DNA from: Eonycteris spelaea
Taxonomy: Eukaryota > Chordata > Mammalia > Chiroptera > Pteropodidae
DNA length: 64,000 nt
Assembly (NCBI GenBank): GCA_003508835.1
Contig: PUFA01000022.1
Span: 5,952,001 to 6,016,000 of the forward strand
Direction of reading: 5' to 3'
Position numbers and translations under genes: made by a program
Shown: positions 48,577 to 60,295 of the stretch, one piece after another
Layout: every line of letters starts with the position of its first letter
Position numbering within the stretch: position 1 is the stretch's first letter
The notes under the pieces: generated by a model
The model's database searches: none
What the model was told of the DNA's origin: nothing
Seen by the model: only the letters and a program-made list of their open reading frames with translations

Positions 48577-49119
48577 CCCTCCTGTTCTAATTAGACATTG
48601 GAAGGGGAAGAATAATCATTGTGGAATTTGCCTGGCAAGTTTTCCAGAACAAAGCCCCACTCTCCAGGTGAAAGGCTTACCCTCTGTGGGGGAGGTCATT
48701 TGTCCCTCTCCAGTCCCCTCTGCAATTCTTATCTCATTCAAGGGGGAAGAGGGAATGAGTTAAGAACCACTTGTGAAGTCACAGTCCAGGGACACAGATC
48801 CACTAAAAGACTGAAATTTAAACATCATAATATAACACACTTCTGCTCTCCAAATCCTCACCACACCAAACAAGCTTCCCATTTGATAAAAGTGGATTGC
48901 AGCTGAAAAAGCTAAAGGTATCACACTGTCTAAATGGTTTGTAAATTTGCTCTGCTCTTCCTTCTCACTCAGTTTACAAATGGATGGTTCTGGTGACACA
49001 GCATATTCCCAAATTTGTATTGCTCCCCTTCTCTTCATGAGAGGAACAGAAGAGAGCAATATCTAATATAGATTTCTTATCTTGCATTTTACACTATAGA
49101 GGTATTTTTCAGTTTCTTC
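48577..49119. other. Unassigned DNA
   Basis: Moderately GC-richer at the left. Opposed frames of 95-99 codons (48619-48906 plus, 48760-49059 minus) overlap and have no domains. No gene seen. Confidence 0.5.
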
Positions 49120-49215
49120 ATGTATCTGAACATTATTATTTTCATTTAAAAAATGGAGACAGAAGCTCAGTTGCTAAATATTTTGCTGAAGGTCCTACAC
49201 TTGAAATAGAAAGTT
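49120..49215 (-). mobile_element. MIR SINE fragment, antisense
   Basis: 'attattattttcatttaaaa' (49132-49151) 'aatggagacagaagctcagt' (49152-49171) then 'gctgaaggtcctacacttga' (49185-49204). These are complement-of-MIR landmarks in order. Confidence 0.7.
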
Positions 49216-49399
49216 AAAAAGTAGAGGGAAAAAAATGAACACAAAAGTATGCTATTTAAGTCAATTACTACAATAGATAAAGCTCTTAGGAGCCTAATAA
49301 TACAAAAAAAAAAAAAAAGAGAGAGAGAAAAATATAGAAAAGAAAAAGCAGAGGTAAACTAAAATAAAAGAAAATCCAAAAATTGTAAGAGAAAACTAC
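49216..49399. other. A-rich stretch with poly-A
   Basis: A15 tract at 49304-49318 followed by GAGAGAGA. The plus strand stays purine-rich for about 60 bases afterwards. No gene. Confidence 0.6.
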
Positions 49400-50045
49400 A
49401 TGCAATTTTAACCAAAAATAATGGAAAATCCAATAGAATTAACAATTTTTAATCTAAATATAAATTATCAAAATTTCCTTTAGAATAAATGGAAAAGCAT
49501 AATATTGTAATTATCATCTAAAATACGGTGATTAAAGTTAAAAACTATAACAAACATGTTCACAGTTGAATCCAATCTACCTTTTTCAGAATATATTTCA
49601 GTTCTCTAAATTATTAAAGATATATAAAAAGATAGAAATGTTTTCAATTCATTATATAAAATCAACATAACATATGATTATAACAGTTGAGAATAAAAAA
49701 TAACTTTTAATAAAATTTAAATGTCAATTCTAATAAGAGCTCTTAAAAATAAGAACAGATGCTAAACTATTTAAATGTAATAGACTAACAAAATTGAACA
49801 ATATTATTTTAAATAGAGACGCATTAAAATAATTTAATTAAAACAATAAATGTTTTTATCATCACTGTTATTTGTATTTTTTGGAAATTCTAGCAAATTG
49901 TATAAGAAACAAAATAATTAGAACAAATATTAGAAAAGAGATAAAACTATCTCTGCCGACAATATAATTTTATACTTTAAAAGCTCAAAATGCTATTTTA
50001 AAAATACTATAATTAATCATTGGATTCTTTGTGGCATGTAGCTCC
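49400..50045 (+). mobile_element. L1M fragment, sense (ORF2)
   Basis: The right part is clear sense ORF2: 'gaaattctagcaaattgtat' (49883-49902), 'ataaaactatctctgccgac' (49941-49960) and 'aatataattttatactttaa' (49961-49980). The last corresponds to L1 'gttkgcagatgacatgatcttatat'-type sequence. The left part is A-rich and more uncertain. Frames are broken. Confidence 0.65.
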
Positions 50046-51169
50046 ATTACCTAGTCTCTGTTATAGTAATACATCAGAAATATAATTGAGAGAAAAAAGT
50101 TGCAATGAAAATCAAGGCAAATTTTTTTCTGTGTATTACGTAGAAATAACATTTTAACAAGCAAATCTTTATATAAAGCAAGCTATGGTATTTTTGAATG
50201 CTGTTAAATATGATCTCAGCCAGTGGGGAGATAAAATACTCTTCATTCCTCTTGACGAAAAAATCAAAAGAAAAAAATATTAATTTTCCTAAATTAAATT
50301 TAATTCCATTTGTTGGATTTGGAAAAATAACCTGAAATTTTAAACATGTGCACAAAAATTGTGAGAGAATGTATGAACAATAAGTGAAACTCCCTTACAG
50401 ATACTAGATAGTGGAGTCAAACAGAAACCAAATAGGCCATCATTTCCCAATACATGACACATTTGTTATTTCAAATTAGTGTAAAATATTTCATTTGTAC
50501 ACAGTTTAAAACTCACCAGGAAGAAAATAAAATTGGACGCTCGTGTTACATCATACCCCAAAATAAATTCAGATAGTTTAAGGTTTAAATTAGGGCGATA
50601 TTAGTTGTCTCGCTTGTAAATTCAAATCAGTGACTAAATCTTTCTTCCTAACCCCACCATCTCTGTGTTCGTGAGTCAGTGTGAGTGTGTGTATTTGGGG
50701 GAGAGGATATAGGTGTACAACTGTACAAAGATATATTTTGGGGAAAAAGAAAGCCAAACAAAAAAAGAAGATAATACAAAGTGTGCCCTCTCTCTCATAA
50801 AAAAAAAAAAAAAAAAAGTTTTACGAATAATCATGTTCACGTATAAATGTAAAATGTACTTATTTATGTGTGCTTTTAAATAATTTAAGAAAAGGGCAGA
50901 GTCATTGTTGCTTTGTATATTCGACAACCTCTCAAGTTTTTGAGATGATGGATTATATTTCTTTAGTTCATTCTTGATCTATCATGTCCCCTTGTTCTGC
51001 TTCATCTAGAATATGCTGTCTATGTGTGTGTCGCCCTCCTTTTCTGGTAATCCTTTTGCCTACAGATAAGTAGCTTACTGACCTGGGCTCATTTCCCCTG
51101 GAGTTAGGAGTTACTACATCTGGTAATGTGTATCTGAAGGGGACCAAAGTCTGGGCTATACTTGTGTCC
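50046..51169. other. Unassigned AT-rich DNA with poly-A
   Basis: A 19-nt poly-A lies at 50799-50817, not accompanied by a recognisable body or target duplication. Frames of 83-93 codons on the minus strand (50074-50355, 50676-50927) are Phe-rich by-products of A-rich DNA. Confidence 0.5.
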
Positions 51170-51660
51170 CTCTCAGCGACTTAAAAGAGGAAAGGATGCG
51201 CCTTTGCAAAGACCATTACAGGCTTTCCAGAACTCCGGCCACATATCTTGGCATGCTCTTTCTCCGCCAGCGACTTTGTGCTTCAGAGCCGATGTTTACA
51301 CTCTCTGAAAGGAGCAGCGTGGAAGGCGTGAAGTGACCTTAAGAATGCAACCTGCCAGCCCTGCCACTGGGAAGAGAGAATCTGGAGGAAAGGATGGATG
51401 CCCGAGACAGCTCTTCATCGTTTTAGCTCGGCAGGAGTTAGAACTGCCGTGATTCCATAGCCCCGAGAGCACCGGTCGTCCACAGTGTCGATGTTTTGTA
51501 TCCCATAGGGACCACTGGAACAGACAGTGAGCCTCGAGATCCAGGGGCAGGGTGACAAAGACAAGGCTACCCGCTCTTCCTCACTTCCGACGCCCGCTGC
51601 TGGGACTCTCTTCTGCAAACACACACATGGAGTTCCTGACGGTTGGGAGTTGCCTCACGA
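51170..51660. other. CpG-dense, GC-richer patch of unknown identity
   Basis: About 490 bp with roughly two dozen CpG dinucleotides, against a CpG-depleted background. It includes clusters around 51250-51300, 51400-51480 and 51570-51610. I recognise neither a transposable element nor a known exon. A 69-codon minus frame (51415-51624) crosses it. A regulatory element, an unmethylated young insertion, a lncRNA first exon or a recent retroviral-type LTR are all possible. Confidence 0.4.
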
Positions 51661-53439
51661 CTTGGTCACTGTTTGTTTATCTTGAACCACACTTGCTCAC
51701 CCTAGTTTTTTTTTGTCCCCTCAAGATTGATTTTGTTTTTCTAAAACAGGAAATAGGTTATACATGTTTCTGATCTTGAACATCCATTATTTCTTAATTA
51801 GCATTAAGTGTGTTGGATAATGGTATAATTTGGAATGCAGAAAATGTCTTGGTCATTCTCTTCCAAAAAGTTGAACATATAAAAGTCATCAATCAATTTT
51901 AATGATGCACGTGTGTGTTTAAGTGCAAAATATTATTTCGAGGTTTTGCAAAATAAGCAAGCCGTAACCGCAGGTTATAATTTGAAATGGCTTTTGTTTT
52001 GATTTTTCTCGTGTTTTGCATTTCTAGTGTTTTCTGTTTGCTTGTCCCATGCTGATGCCCTTCATTTTTAGCTAGCTGCAGCTTTTTACTCAGAACTGCC
52101 CAATTGTTATACTTCCTGCTGATAGTCCTCTAGTGTTAGAAATCTAGCATTAGCCTTACAAACCACTGCAGTACTGGCCTTTGGCTGCATTGTCTGTAGG
52201 GATGCCAGGTGCCCATGCGTTTGGCATTAATGTGTGATATAGTCCATTAGTCTCAAGTATTTAGGAGATCCTCTGAGGCTGGCTGAATGTTCCAGGCAGA
52301 CTTTTAAATAAAACAAATTTATTGACTTAGTGTAGAGCTTTATTGCCTGAATCATTTTTGGACTGCCCTTGAACATTTCTATTTGTTAATGCATTTATTC
52401 CTTTCTACTCTTTACATGCTGTTGATTTCAGAATATTTTATTGTCTCTGAATATCATATTTGGTTACATAGAGTTTCTCGCTTGTAAAACCTCCTGTGTT
52501 AATTGGACTCTTACATACTAAATGTTGTCTTTGCTATTTTCCTTTAGTGTAGAACTACGTAAATTTAAGAAGTTATAGAAATTTTACTTTAAGCACAAAA
52601 AGAAGTGAAACACAAATGTAATAATTATCTTCATTACTTAGCTAGAATAATTTTAGGCAAAATAGCTAGCTAGAGGGAAAATATGAAAGTTGTAAATTGG
52701 TACACTGCACTAATATATTGATTTAAAAATATTTAATAATTTCAAGAAGGTGGAATAATTAGTCTTTGATAATATGATTTTCTAAGCATCTTTTTAACAA
52801 AGTTACATTAATGAGTCTTTAAAAAACTTGATGTTACTATGTGATGAATCTATATTTATATGTCATGTGCCATATATTTTTTATGATCAAAGGAGGAAAT
52901 TCTATTTTTATGTAAGTGGTGACTTTTAAAAAAAAAATGAAACCAACTTTTAGCAAGCACCTTCTAGGATATTCTCTGCTGCCTAAATTACAATTCAAAA
53001 ACCGGACCATCAAGAGGCATAAATAAAACCAAAACTCTGCTTAGTTCTACAGCAAAACCCAGAGACAGAATGTCCTACAAATTGTTTCTATGTAAATAGG
53101 GAAACCTTCCGCACCATCGGATCCATTTCTGGAGCCCAGGAATAATCAGGTAGAGACTGCACAGAAAAGAACATTCAACAGGATTCTAAGCATGTGTCTC
53201 ACCCATCAAATCACACGGGGAATGAGAGAGCCACCGCGCCTGGGGAAATATCGGAGACGGGTCTGAGATAAGGTACATTCGAACACTATATACTGTGGAA
53301 TTGAGTAGGAGCCTGAGAAGATGCTGGACCTGAGGTGGCGATCTTAGGGAGCATCACTTCCGGGGAGAAGGAGGTGACTAAGAAGGGCCAAACGACATAT
53401 GTGGGTGGGTGGCAAAGCGAAAAATATTGAATAAAGAGA
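51661..53439. other. Unassigned DNA
   Basis: 51800-52560 is ordinary mixed sequence without a recognisable repeat; 53090-53420 contains more CpG than its surroundings and may be the diverged 5' region of the L1 that follows. No gene seen. Confidence 0.45.
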
Positions 53440-55075
53440 TGGAAACGAATGACCTTACAGAATCAATGGAGTTCACAAAGTCATAAAAGCAACCTCTCTT
53501 CACTAAAAAGATGAAAATGATTAATGAAATTGTACCATATTATGCTAACAAAGAAAGGCACTCTCAATATTAGAAATCAAGTCAGTCACCCAGAACTGTT
53601 ACTCCTGAAAATATACAATCACTTCTTATTGCTGGCGAGAGTTTCAAAATAAACAGAAAACAACTAACATTATCTCTACAAAATTATAAGAAGAAAGGAG
53701 AAAAATGACAATAAATTTTTGTGATGCGAATCCCCCCTCCACATACATACAAAGCAAACATGAAGCAAAGTGAAGTATAAAAAATGTCTCAAACACATCT
53801 TTAAAGAAGTATCTGTAGAAATAAGTACAAATCCATCACATCTGGATTTAAATGCAGAAGATCAGAAATGACAACATTAGGAAGATATCAAATGAGAGCT
53901 GATAGAACTCTATAAAATTCAAGTAAAAAAAAATCACTGAAGAAATTATTAAATTTCAGAGAACTCAAAGGAGTACACTTTAGATAAAAACATTAAAGTG
54001 CATATTAAAACAGAGTAAAGTGCAATAATGTACACATTAACAAGCATGCACTGACAAACAAAAATAAAATAAAAATGAAAATGAAATGAAAAATGAAATA
54101 AATCATAGATAAGGTAATGATCAGAGAAAGTGACAGAGGTCAAAGATAGTTCAAAAAGATCAAACATTGATATAATTAAAGTCAGTAAAGAATAAGAAAA
54201 ATAAATGAAACAGAACTAATTGTTAAGACTAAAATCCAAGAAAATTTACCCCAAATGAAAGAGAACCGAAGTCTGTGTATGACTTGAACCACACATGCCT
54301 GGGTAGTTGATTCATGGCCATCAGTTTCTAGGCATGCCAAGTAAATTAATAGAGTTAATACTACATAAAAGTCTTCTGAACTTTTCATCAAAGAAGTCAT
54401 TACCTGAAAGAAAATTTGTCTGTAACTAGAATCCTTGACAGTAATATAGAAAGAAGGGCAGAATGAGCAACATTTTCAAGATGCTGAAGCAAAGTAAATT
54501 CAGGTCAGGCATTTAGTAAGCAAACAAGCTATCAAGATAATAGAAAAAGACTTGTAAACATGCAAAATGTAGGGACTTCTTCCTGATGGATAGTAAAGAT
54601 AATAACCTACAACAACAAAGGATTTACTAGAAAAAATGTAGTAAAAGGGCTACTGGTAAGCCAAGATTCATTTAAATGTAGGTCTAAGACTAAAAGTAAG
54701 GATACAGCTGATGAAAAGGTATATTAAATGGCACATATTCTAACAAAGTATACACTAAAAAAACATGAGAGAAAAAGGGAAGTGAAATAAAATAACTCCA
54801 GTGAGTATTCATTCCATAGTTGAAAAGAATTAAAGCTGCCAAAACAAATCGTTGAGGCCTCAGCGGGGAAAAATAGGGAGGGAGGCATTATGAAAGGCAT
54901 AAAAGGTATAAAACTAAGATAATTAAGTTTAAACAACTAGAAGTGTGGGCACATTTAGATTAAGTTTTTTCAACTATGAGATAGCCAATGCAGTCACACT
55001 AGGAAATGTAAAATACAAGAGTAGGGCTTGTGATTCTGGTATCAGACAAGGTAGATTTTGGGATAAAGAGTTACA
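53440..55075 (+). mobile_element. L1M 5'/inter-ORF fragment, sense
   Basis: An A-rich sense-strand L1M. From about 54100 the landmarks of the L1M ORF1-to-ORF2 interval are in order: 'gtcaaagatagttcaaaaag' (54139-54158), 'gaaaatttaccccaaatgaa' (54239-54258), 'ctgtaactagaatccttgac' (54420-54439), 'gcaacattttcaagatgctg' (54468-54487), 'gacaaggtagattttgggat' (55045-55064). The last is the start of the ORF2 endonuclease coding region. It ends internally, with the ORF2 body missing, so it lacks the usual 3' end. The part before 54100 is less certain and could be ORF1 sequence or a HAL1-like relative. Confidence 0.65.
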
Positions 55076-55494
55076 CATAACCTATTATTTCTCTGTCACT
55101 ATCTTTTGTTAATAAATAAGTTTAAGCTAAATAGTTATACCTACACTATTAGTATGCACAGTATATGGGGAAAGAAGCGATTTATTCTTACTTGTATTTC
55201 TCAAATGAATTAAAAAAACAAATTACATTATTTAGTGGGATGAAAAAGGATCATGGGAGTTTGGTGATACAAAATCCTGAAGAGAGCTAATTAAATAAAA
55301 TCGCCTTAATTTAAACTCTTTTTCTCCCATAGTTACTTTTGAGAAACATCGGTCAATATCTTGTTAGAAATAATTCGCCATACGACAAAGCAAGTTTGAA
55401 GAGGTATCCTTTCAGCCACATATGTTTAAGTTAACATATTCCTATTTTCTTAAGCATATTTTCATAATTCCTTTTCCTCATTTGATTCATCAGG
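55076..55494. other. AT-rich unassigned DNA
   Basis: No gene or repeat recognised. Confidence 0.55.
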
Positions 55495-55640
55495 TTTTAA
55501 TGGAAAGACTACCCAATTGGGACCTAGGGGATGGAGCTGTTTTTTTTCTGGCTCTGAAACTGATGAACTGTTATTTGACTGAGTCATTTCATTTCCCTGC
55601 CTTGCGTATAACTGACAGAATGTGATGTAGGAGAGAATGG
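55495..55640 (+). mobile_element. Probable MIR SINE, diverged
   Basis: 'ctggctctgaaactgatgaa' (55549-55568) 'gttatttgactgagtcattt' (55571-55590) 'catttccctgcctt' parallels the MIR 'tggctctgccacttactagctgtgtgaccttgggcaagtcacttaacctc' block, with many changes. Confidence 0.5.
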
Positions 55641-57004
55641 ATGAGACCGTATGTATGTGAAATTCTGGACCCCAATGACAGAGAAATCGGTGATTTCAGA
55701 GGAATTTAATTTTAATTTAAAGCGAATAATTTAAACAACCTCTTAAGACAGTGCTTAACTATCAAGTATTGATTAAAATTTTTACAGATTAATAAAAAAT
55801 GTTGACATGCATTTGTAGTTTCTCTATGCCCTAATATTGCAGTGAGTCTAGAAAAGGAACTATAAAATGATTTGGGGAATGAGAGACATGATTTATGATC
55901 ATATGTGTTGATAAACTGCGGAATTTACAACAAATAATCAGTTGCAACAAAAAATAAATGATGTAAAATATAAACTTTGTTCAATGCAATTATTGAGCTA
56001 TAAAATTTATGGGGCTCCTATCTTATAGTTTGAATTTGCTGTAGTAATAAAAATAAAAATAAACCCATACATTTTTGCTTTAGGAATTTCTGAAAGGAAA
56101 CTTTCTGCCATTTAATTGCATCTTTGAAAGGACTATAATCTCTTAATCACCATGAGCTTCTCTTTTATCTTAGTAATTGGTATTCATGCAGACTGCATTT
56201 ATCTTAAACTTTTCATGTCAGTATGTAAGGCTGACTGCTGAATTAGAGGCTTTTCAAAAATAAAGCTTCTGCACTTCTAATTTATGATATATGAATCACA
56301 CTGAATATCCCATCAAATATCGCCCTTTGCTGGGGTTAATCTATATGTTAATGGTTTCTCTATTTTCTGTGATATCTTGGCCTTTTCATTTATTTAGAAC
56401 ATTGTAATTGTACAGTTTATATTGTTTAAAAAGAACATTTGCAAGTCAGTGAAGAGGACAGCATGCTCCGATGACAGGAAAATTACATTTTGTAAAACTT
56501 GTGTTTAAATGCTATTAATATATTCAAATTAGGTTAAAAAGCTCCATTGAAAGGAGGTTAGTTTATAATAAAAAGACTTCTTATAGAAATTGCAAACAGA
56601 TCATGACAGGGGCACAAGGGAAGAGCAGATACTTTTATAAAACTGTAGCATAGGAACGCTATAGGGTCTGTTAATATTTTAACATTTAGAAAAGAAAACA
56701 AGCTCTGAGATTTTAGGTAATGTATGTCTGGCTAGCTGATAATACTGTAAGCACAATGCTATATCCAGAATACTGAAGCTTCAGAGAATTTCCAAAATCC
56801 CCTCATAGCCGGACAGATACAAGGAGACCATGTAAGAAATTGAGTGGAAAAGAGGGTTTCTGGCCCATTAGGGAGAACCTTTTCTTTCTGGAAGCTTATA
56901 ATAAAGGCACAGGTAATAAGAAAATGAGGTATAAGAAAAGGAATTGAGTCACGGGGACTTTTCAGTAATCTAGTCATTGGAACTCAAGGTTGCTTTTTGC
57001 CTCA
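55641..57004. other. Unassigned DNA
   Basis: Mostly AT-rich. The stretch around 56020-56370 is repeat-free to my eye and has mixed composition; it is a weak candidate for a conserved non-coding element. The 72-codon minus frame at 56759-56977 has no domain. Confidence 0.45.
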
Positions 57005-57245
57005 GAAATAAAGAGCACAGACTATTCAACAAAATGCCCGAGTTTAACCTGCATTTCAGTCCACGTTCTCTAGGTTGAGCTAGTTTGAAACTTCCTGTGT
57101 CTCAGTTTCCTCTTCTGTTAACTGTGGGGAATATATGACTAGGAGAAGTTTTTGATGGCCGTGAAGGTTAAGTGAGATGACAGATATTAAGCGCTGAACA
57201 AAGTTCTTAGACGCTGGGTATCAGTTAACTGTGATTATTAAGACA
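57005..57245 (+). mobile_element. MIR SINE, near full length
   Basis: 'cctgtgtctcagtttcctct' (57094-57113) with 'tctgttaactgtggggaata' (57113-57132), then 'ggttaagtgagatgacagat' (57166-57185) and 'attaagcgctgaacaaagtt' (57187-57206). This gives the core and the 3' part in order. One of the two best-preserved MIRs here. Confidence 0.85.
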
Positions 57246-57939
57246 ACTTTGGGGGCATCTATAAGCTTAATTTTATGTGGAGTATAATCAGGGTGCCCGT
57301 GTCAAGCACCATGATGTCTTAGACAAGTGAAGTGCGGAGGGTATATTGATGGAGAATTCTCAGCCACCTCTCCTCCATCTTCCCCGTCCTGCTTAGTTCA
57401 TAGCCCTGAGAGAAAAGTTCTGTTTGCTCACCTCACCCGTTTTACATTTCTGCCTCTCTCGTTTCGTCTATTCCAAATTTTCATCATCCAGATAAGTTGC
57501 TGTTATTCTGTAACTTGCCCCAAGTCATGGCATTGCTAATACGTTAGAGTGACTTAGGTGACGTATATAGAACGCGTTTACTCTCCGCACCACTGGGAAA
57601 CTCTTTAAGCTGGGTTCTCAAAACCTTTCACTCACCATGGGGAGAGAAAAAGAGTCTGTTTTTTTTTTTTTTTTTTCCCCTCTCAAAACTCTAGTAGGTA
57701 ATCTTATTTTCTCATTCCAGAAACTATTATTACCTTTATGTTTGCAGCTTGCTCTGTGTTTGAACTCTTTTCAAAGAGATAGAAACTTTGGATGTACTAA
57801 GGAAAAGAAGGAGGGAAAACAAAAAAGAATAACCTAGCTTTTCAAAATCCCACTCACTTTTTTTCTATCCCTTCTCTTAAAAGAAAAAATCTTGTCCATT
57901 CCCAATTTGTCTTATTAAAACAAGGTGGGATTAAATAGC
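57246..57939. other. Unassigned DNA with poly-T
   Basis: An 18-nt poly-T lies at 57659-57676. Two plus frames (57327-57539, 57637-57837) have no recognisable domains. Confidence 0.5.
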
Positions 57940-58160
57940 TTTGTATATGACATTTGTGTATGTGATCAATTCTATATGGTAGACAATGAAGAATGGATTT
58001 TTAGGATCTCAGCACATTTAAGGTTTTTATTCCTACAGATAAATTGTTCTCCAAAATGACTGTACACTCCAACGAGCAACATCAGAGAGTACCATTTTCC
58101 TCATGCTTTCATCAATGGCGGGCATTAGCAAACTGTTTTATTATGAACATGTTATCTTAT
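57940..58160 (-). mobile_element. L1M-type 3' fragment, antisense
   Basis: 'ttcctacagataaattgttc' (58031-58050) 'tccaaaatgactgtacactc' (58050-58069) then 'catcaatggcgggcattagc' (58110-58129) matches the antisense L1M 3' blocks ('taaattcctagaa...ctccaaaaaggttgtaccaatttacactcc'). Confidence 0.6.
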
Positions 58161-58740
58161 TGGAATATCTTATGTTTTATATCAGTAAGAATGTTTTAGG
58201 ATGCAAGTAAAAACATGAATGCTACTGAATTAAATGATAAGACAGTTGTCCTATAGTGAGAAATTTCAAAAATATGATGGCCACAAGCATGGGATGACCA
58301 AGGCTCCAGGTCCACTCCTCTATGTTTCCTTTACTTCTGCTTTGCTTCCTGTGTTTGCTTTGTGTTCAGGCTAAATCCCATTTTAGTCATTCAATGGCAA
58401 CAGCAATTTTAGTTCTTTCATTCAGAGACGATGGTGTCCAAAGAAGTCATTTTCTGTTCCTAAATATTTCCCAATGAATACTGGCAGACATAGCCTAATG
58501 TCTAAACCAGTCAATGGCAAGGAATTAATTTATACTATATAGATTATAAAGTTAGTTTTTACCCAAGAGGAACCAGTTCCTTTGACTAGGAAGGTAGCTG
58601 GCCTTTTTTGAGGTACATGGACTTAAGGAAGAGAGTAGAATTGGCACTAATGAAAAATTCTGTTATAAAAAAATCCAGGAATGCTGGGCGAACGCTAGGC
58701 AGGCGGACAATAGTTTCTGTCATGTGTTTGTAAGATGGGA
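58161..58740 (+). repeat. Diverged interspersed repeat, family not named
   Basis: Follows the block order of an old mammalian repeat that I recognise but cannot name with certainty: 'ggatgcaagtaaaaac' (58200-58215), 'ccaaggctccaggtccactc' (58299-58318), 'ctttgcttcctgtgtttgct' (58341-58360), 'ttcaggctaaatcccatttt' (58366-58385), and near the end 'aatgctgggcgaacgctagg' (58680-58699), the diverged form of a 'ggatgctgggcaggc' landmark. No coding capacity. Confidence 0.45.
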
Positions 58741-59189
58741 GAGGAAAGTAACCTCCCTACTAAAGCTATCCCAAATAAAGATTAAAACATAGTCAAACAG
58801 AAAAAATATTATAATATTTTGAGAAGTTTATGAAGAGAACCAAGAACAATCAAGGATAGAATCCATGAAACGTCCCAACACAGAAGTTCAATTTATAAAA
58901 TATATGAAGTTATAAGATCGCTAATATGTTTTATGAAAAAAAGTACAAGTGCATACAGATTATTAAATTTAATGTTTCAAAATGTGAACAGAGATGGGGC
59001 TTAAAATATATCTTGTCTACGAGCCAATTACTAAGCAAAATATTTCTTTTAATAAGAGAGGAAAATTAGAACAACAACATTGTAGGGATCAATATCTGGC
59101 CACCAGTAACAAAATGACTTGTTTAATGAGATTAATCCTGTTTTTGTTTGTTTGTTTGTCTTTACTGCTGAAAATATACTTGAAAGTGG
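58741..59189. other. AT-rich unassigned DNA
   Basis: No gene recognised; two overlapping plus frames of 63-66 codons (58994-59194, 59119-59310) have no domains. Confidence 0.5.
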
Positions 59190-59510
59190 ACTAAATATCA
59201 GAACTCATATTTTAGAAGTGGATACCATAAATAAACATTCAAGTAAATATAGAATGAACCGAATGGTGATAAGTACTAACGAGAGAGAAAAAGCAAGGAG
59301 AAAGGTTTAAGGCATGCCAGATTAGAAGTGTGTGTGGAGGTATTATTTGCATATGGTGACAGTTTAGGGCCCCTCTTAGGTGACATTTTATCAGAGACCT
59401 GAAGAAATGAGAGGAGGAGCCATGTAGCTATCAGGGCATTGTGCAATTCAGGGAGACAAAAGAGTAGAAAATTAGAAAAGAAAATTCGCTGACATTCTCT
59501 ATATAAGATA
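59190..59510 (-). mobile_element. L2 LINE fragment, antisense
   Basis: Antisense L2: 'atggtgataagtactaacga' (59263-59282), 'taggtgacattttatcagag' (59378-59397) 'acctgaagaaatgagaggag' (59397-59416), 'agctatcagggcattgtgca' (59427-59446). These correspond in order to complement-of-L2 blocks ('tggtgataagtgctatgga', 'ggtgacatttgagcaaagacctgaaggaggtgagg'). Confidence 0.85.
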
Positions 59511-60207
59511 AAAAGGGACTGCCACATGGCAGAATTGTTCATTTTGCAAATGTTATTTTTACATTTTCTTAAATTTTTAATCATCAAGATCTAGTTACGG
59601 AAGCATAAAATAACATATAAAAATTTCACCACATATTAAAACATTCAGCTACATTCCCATTCTATTTCACATTCCACATTTGGACGTTATAACCAAAGGA
59701 AAAATAATGGCTACATCTGGATACATATTTTTATTAAACAAAGTTTCTTCCTATGTTATAATCACCACCTCTAGCACTTCTTAGGCACATCTCCAGGCTT
59801 GCTACAAATGATACCAATTTTTCAGTGACAGGTTATGAATAAAAATGTGTCAGAGCTTGTAAAATGTCTCTGAGGAAAAGGCATAGTACGTCTGTCATAA
59901 TGGAGTCACCAGAAACAGAGATCCTGCAATGGGCAGAGATAATTACCCAAGTTCTGGTATAATATCTTTGGTGTAGCTTCTTATATGACTCATTTTGCTG
60001 TAAATGATTTAAAACATTGAATCAGTAAGATAATGCCTGGAACATTTTTAAAATATAACACATGTTTAACCAATGGTGATGTTTTCATTGCAGTATGTCT
60101 ATCTACTCCACGCTCAACATGCATTTTTGAGAAAACTGGTTTGTTTTCCCTCTGCCTGTACAGGCTTCAGTTCTCATGCAGTTGAAGGTGCTGCATGTGC
60201 ATATTGG
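59511..60207. other. Unassigned DNA
   Basis: No gene or repeat family recognised. Confidence 0.5.
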
Positions 60208-60295
60208 AGTGTGTGTCTCAGTGTGTGTGTGTGTGTGTCTCAGTGTGTGTGTGTGTGTGTGGTGTGTGTGTGTATGTGTGTGTGTGTGTGTGTGT
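60208..60295 (+). repeat. Interrupted (TG)n with higher-order repeat
   Basis: TG runs punctuated by two TCTCAG interruptions 23 bases apart (60216-60221 and 60239-60244), then by GG and TA. The repeated interruption indicates a duplicated block inside the microsatellite. The 83-codon frame at 60073-60324 reads through it. Confidence 0.95.

Noticed and set aside
51415..51624. 69-codon minus-strand frame in the CpG-dense patch as a possible exon
   Set aside because: No donor or acceptor pair of quality was identified and no known protein is recognised. Kept only as part of the CpG-patch finding.
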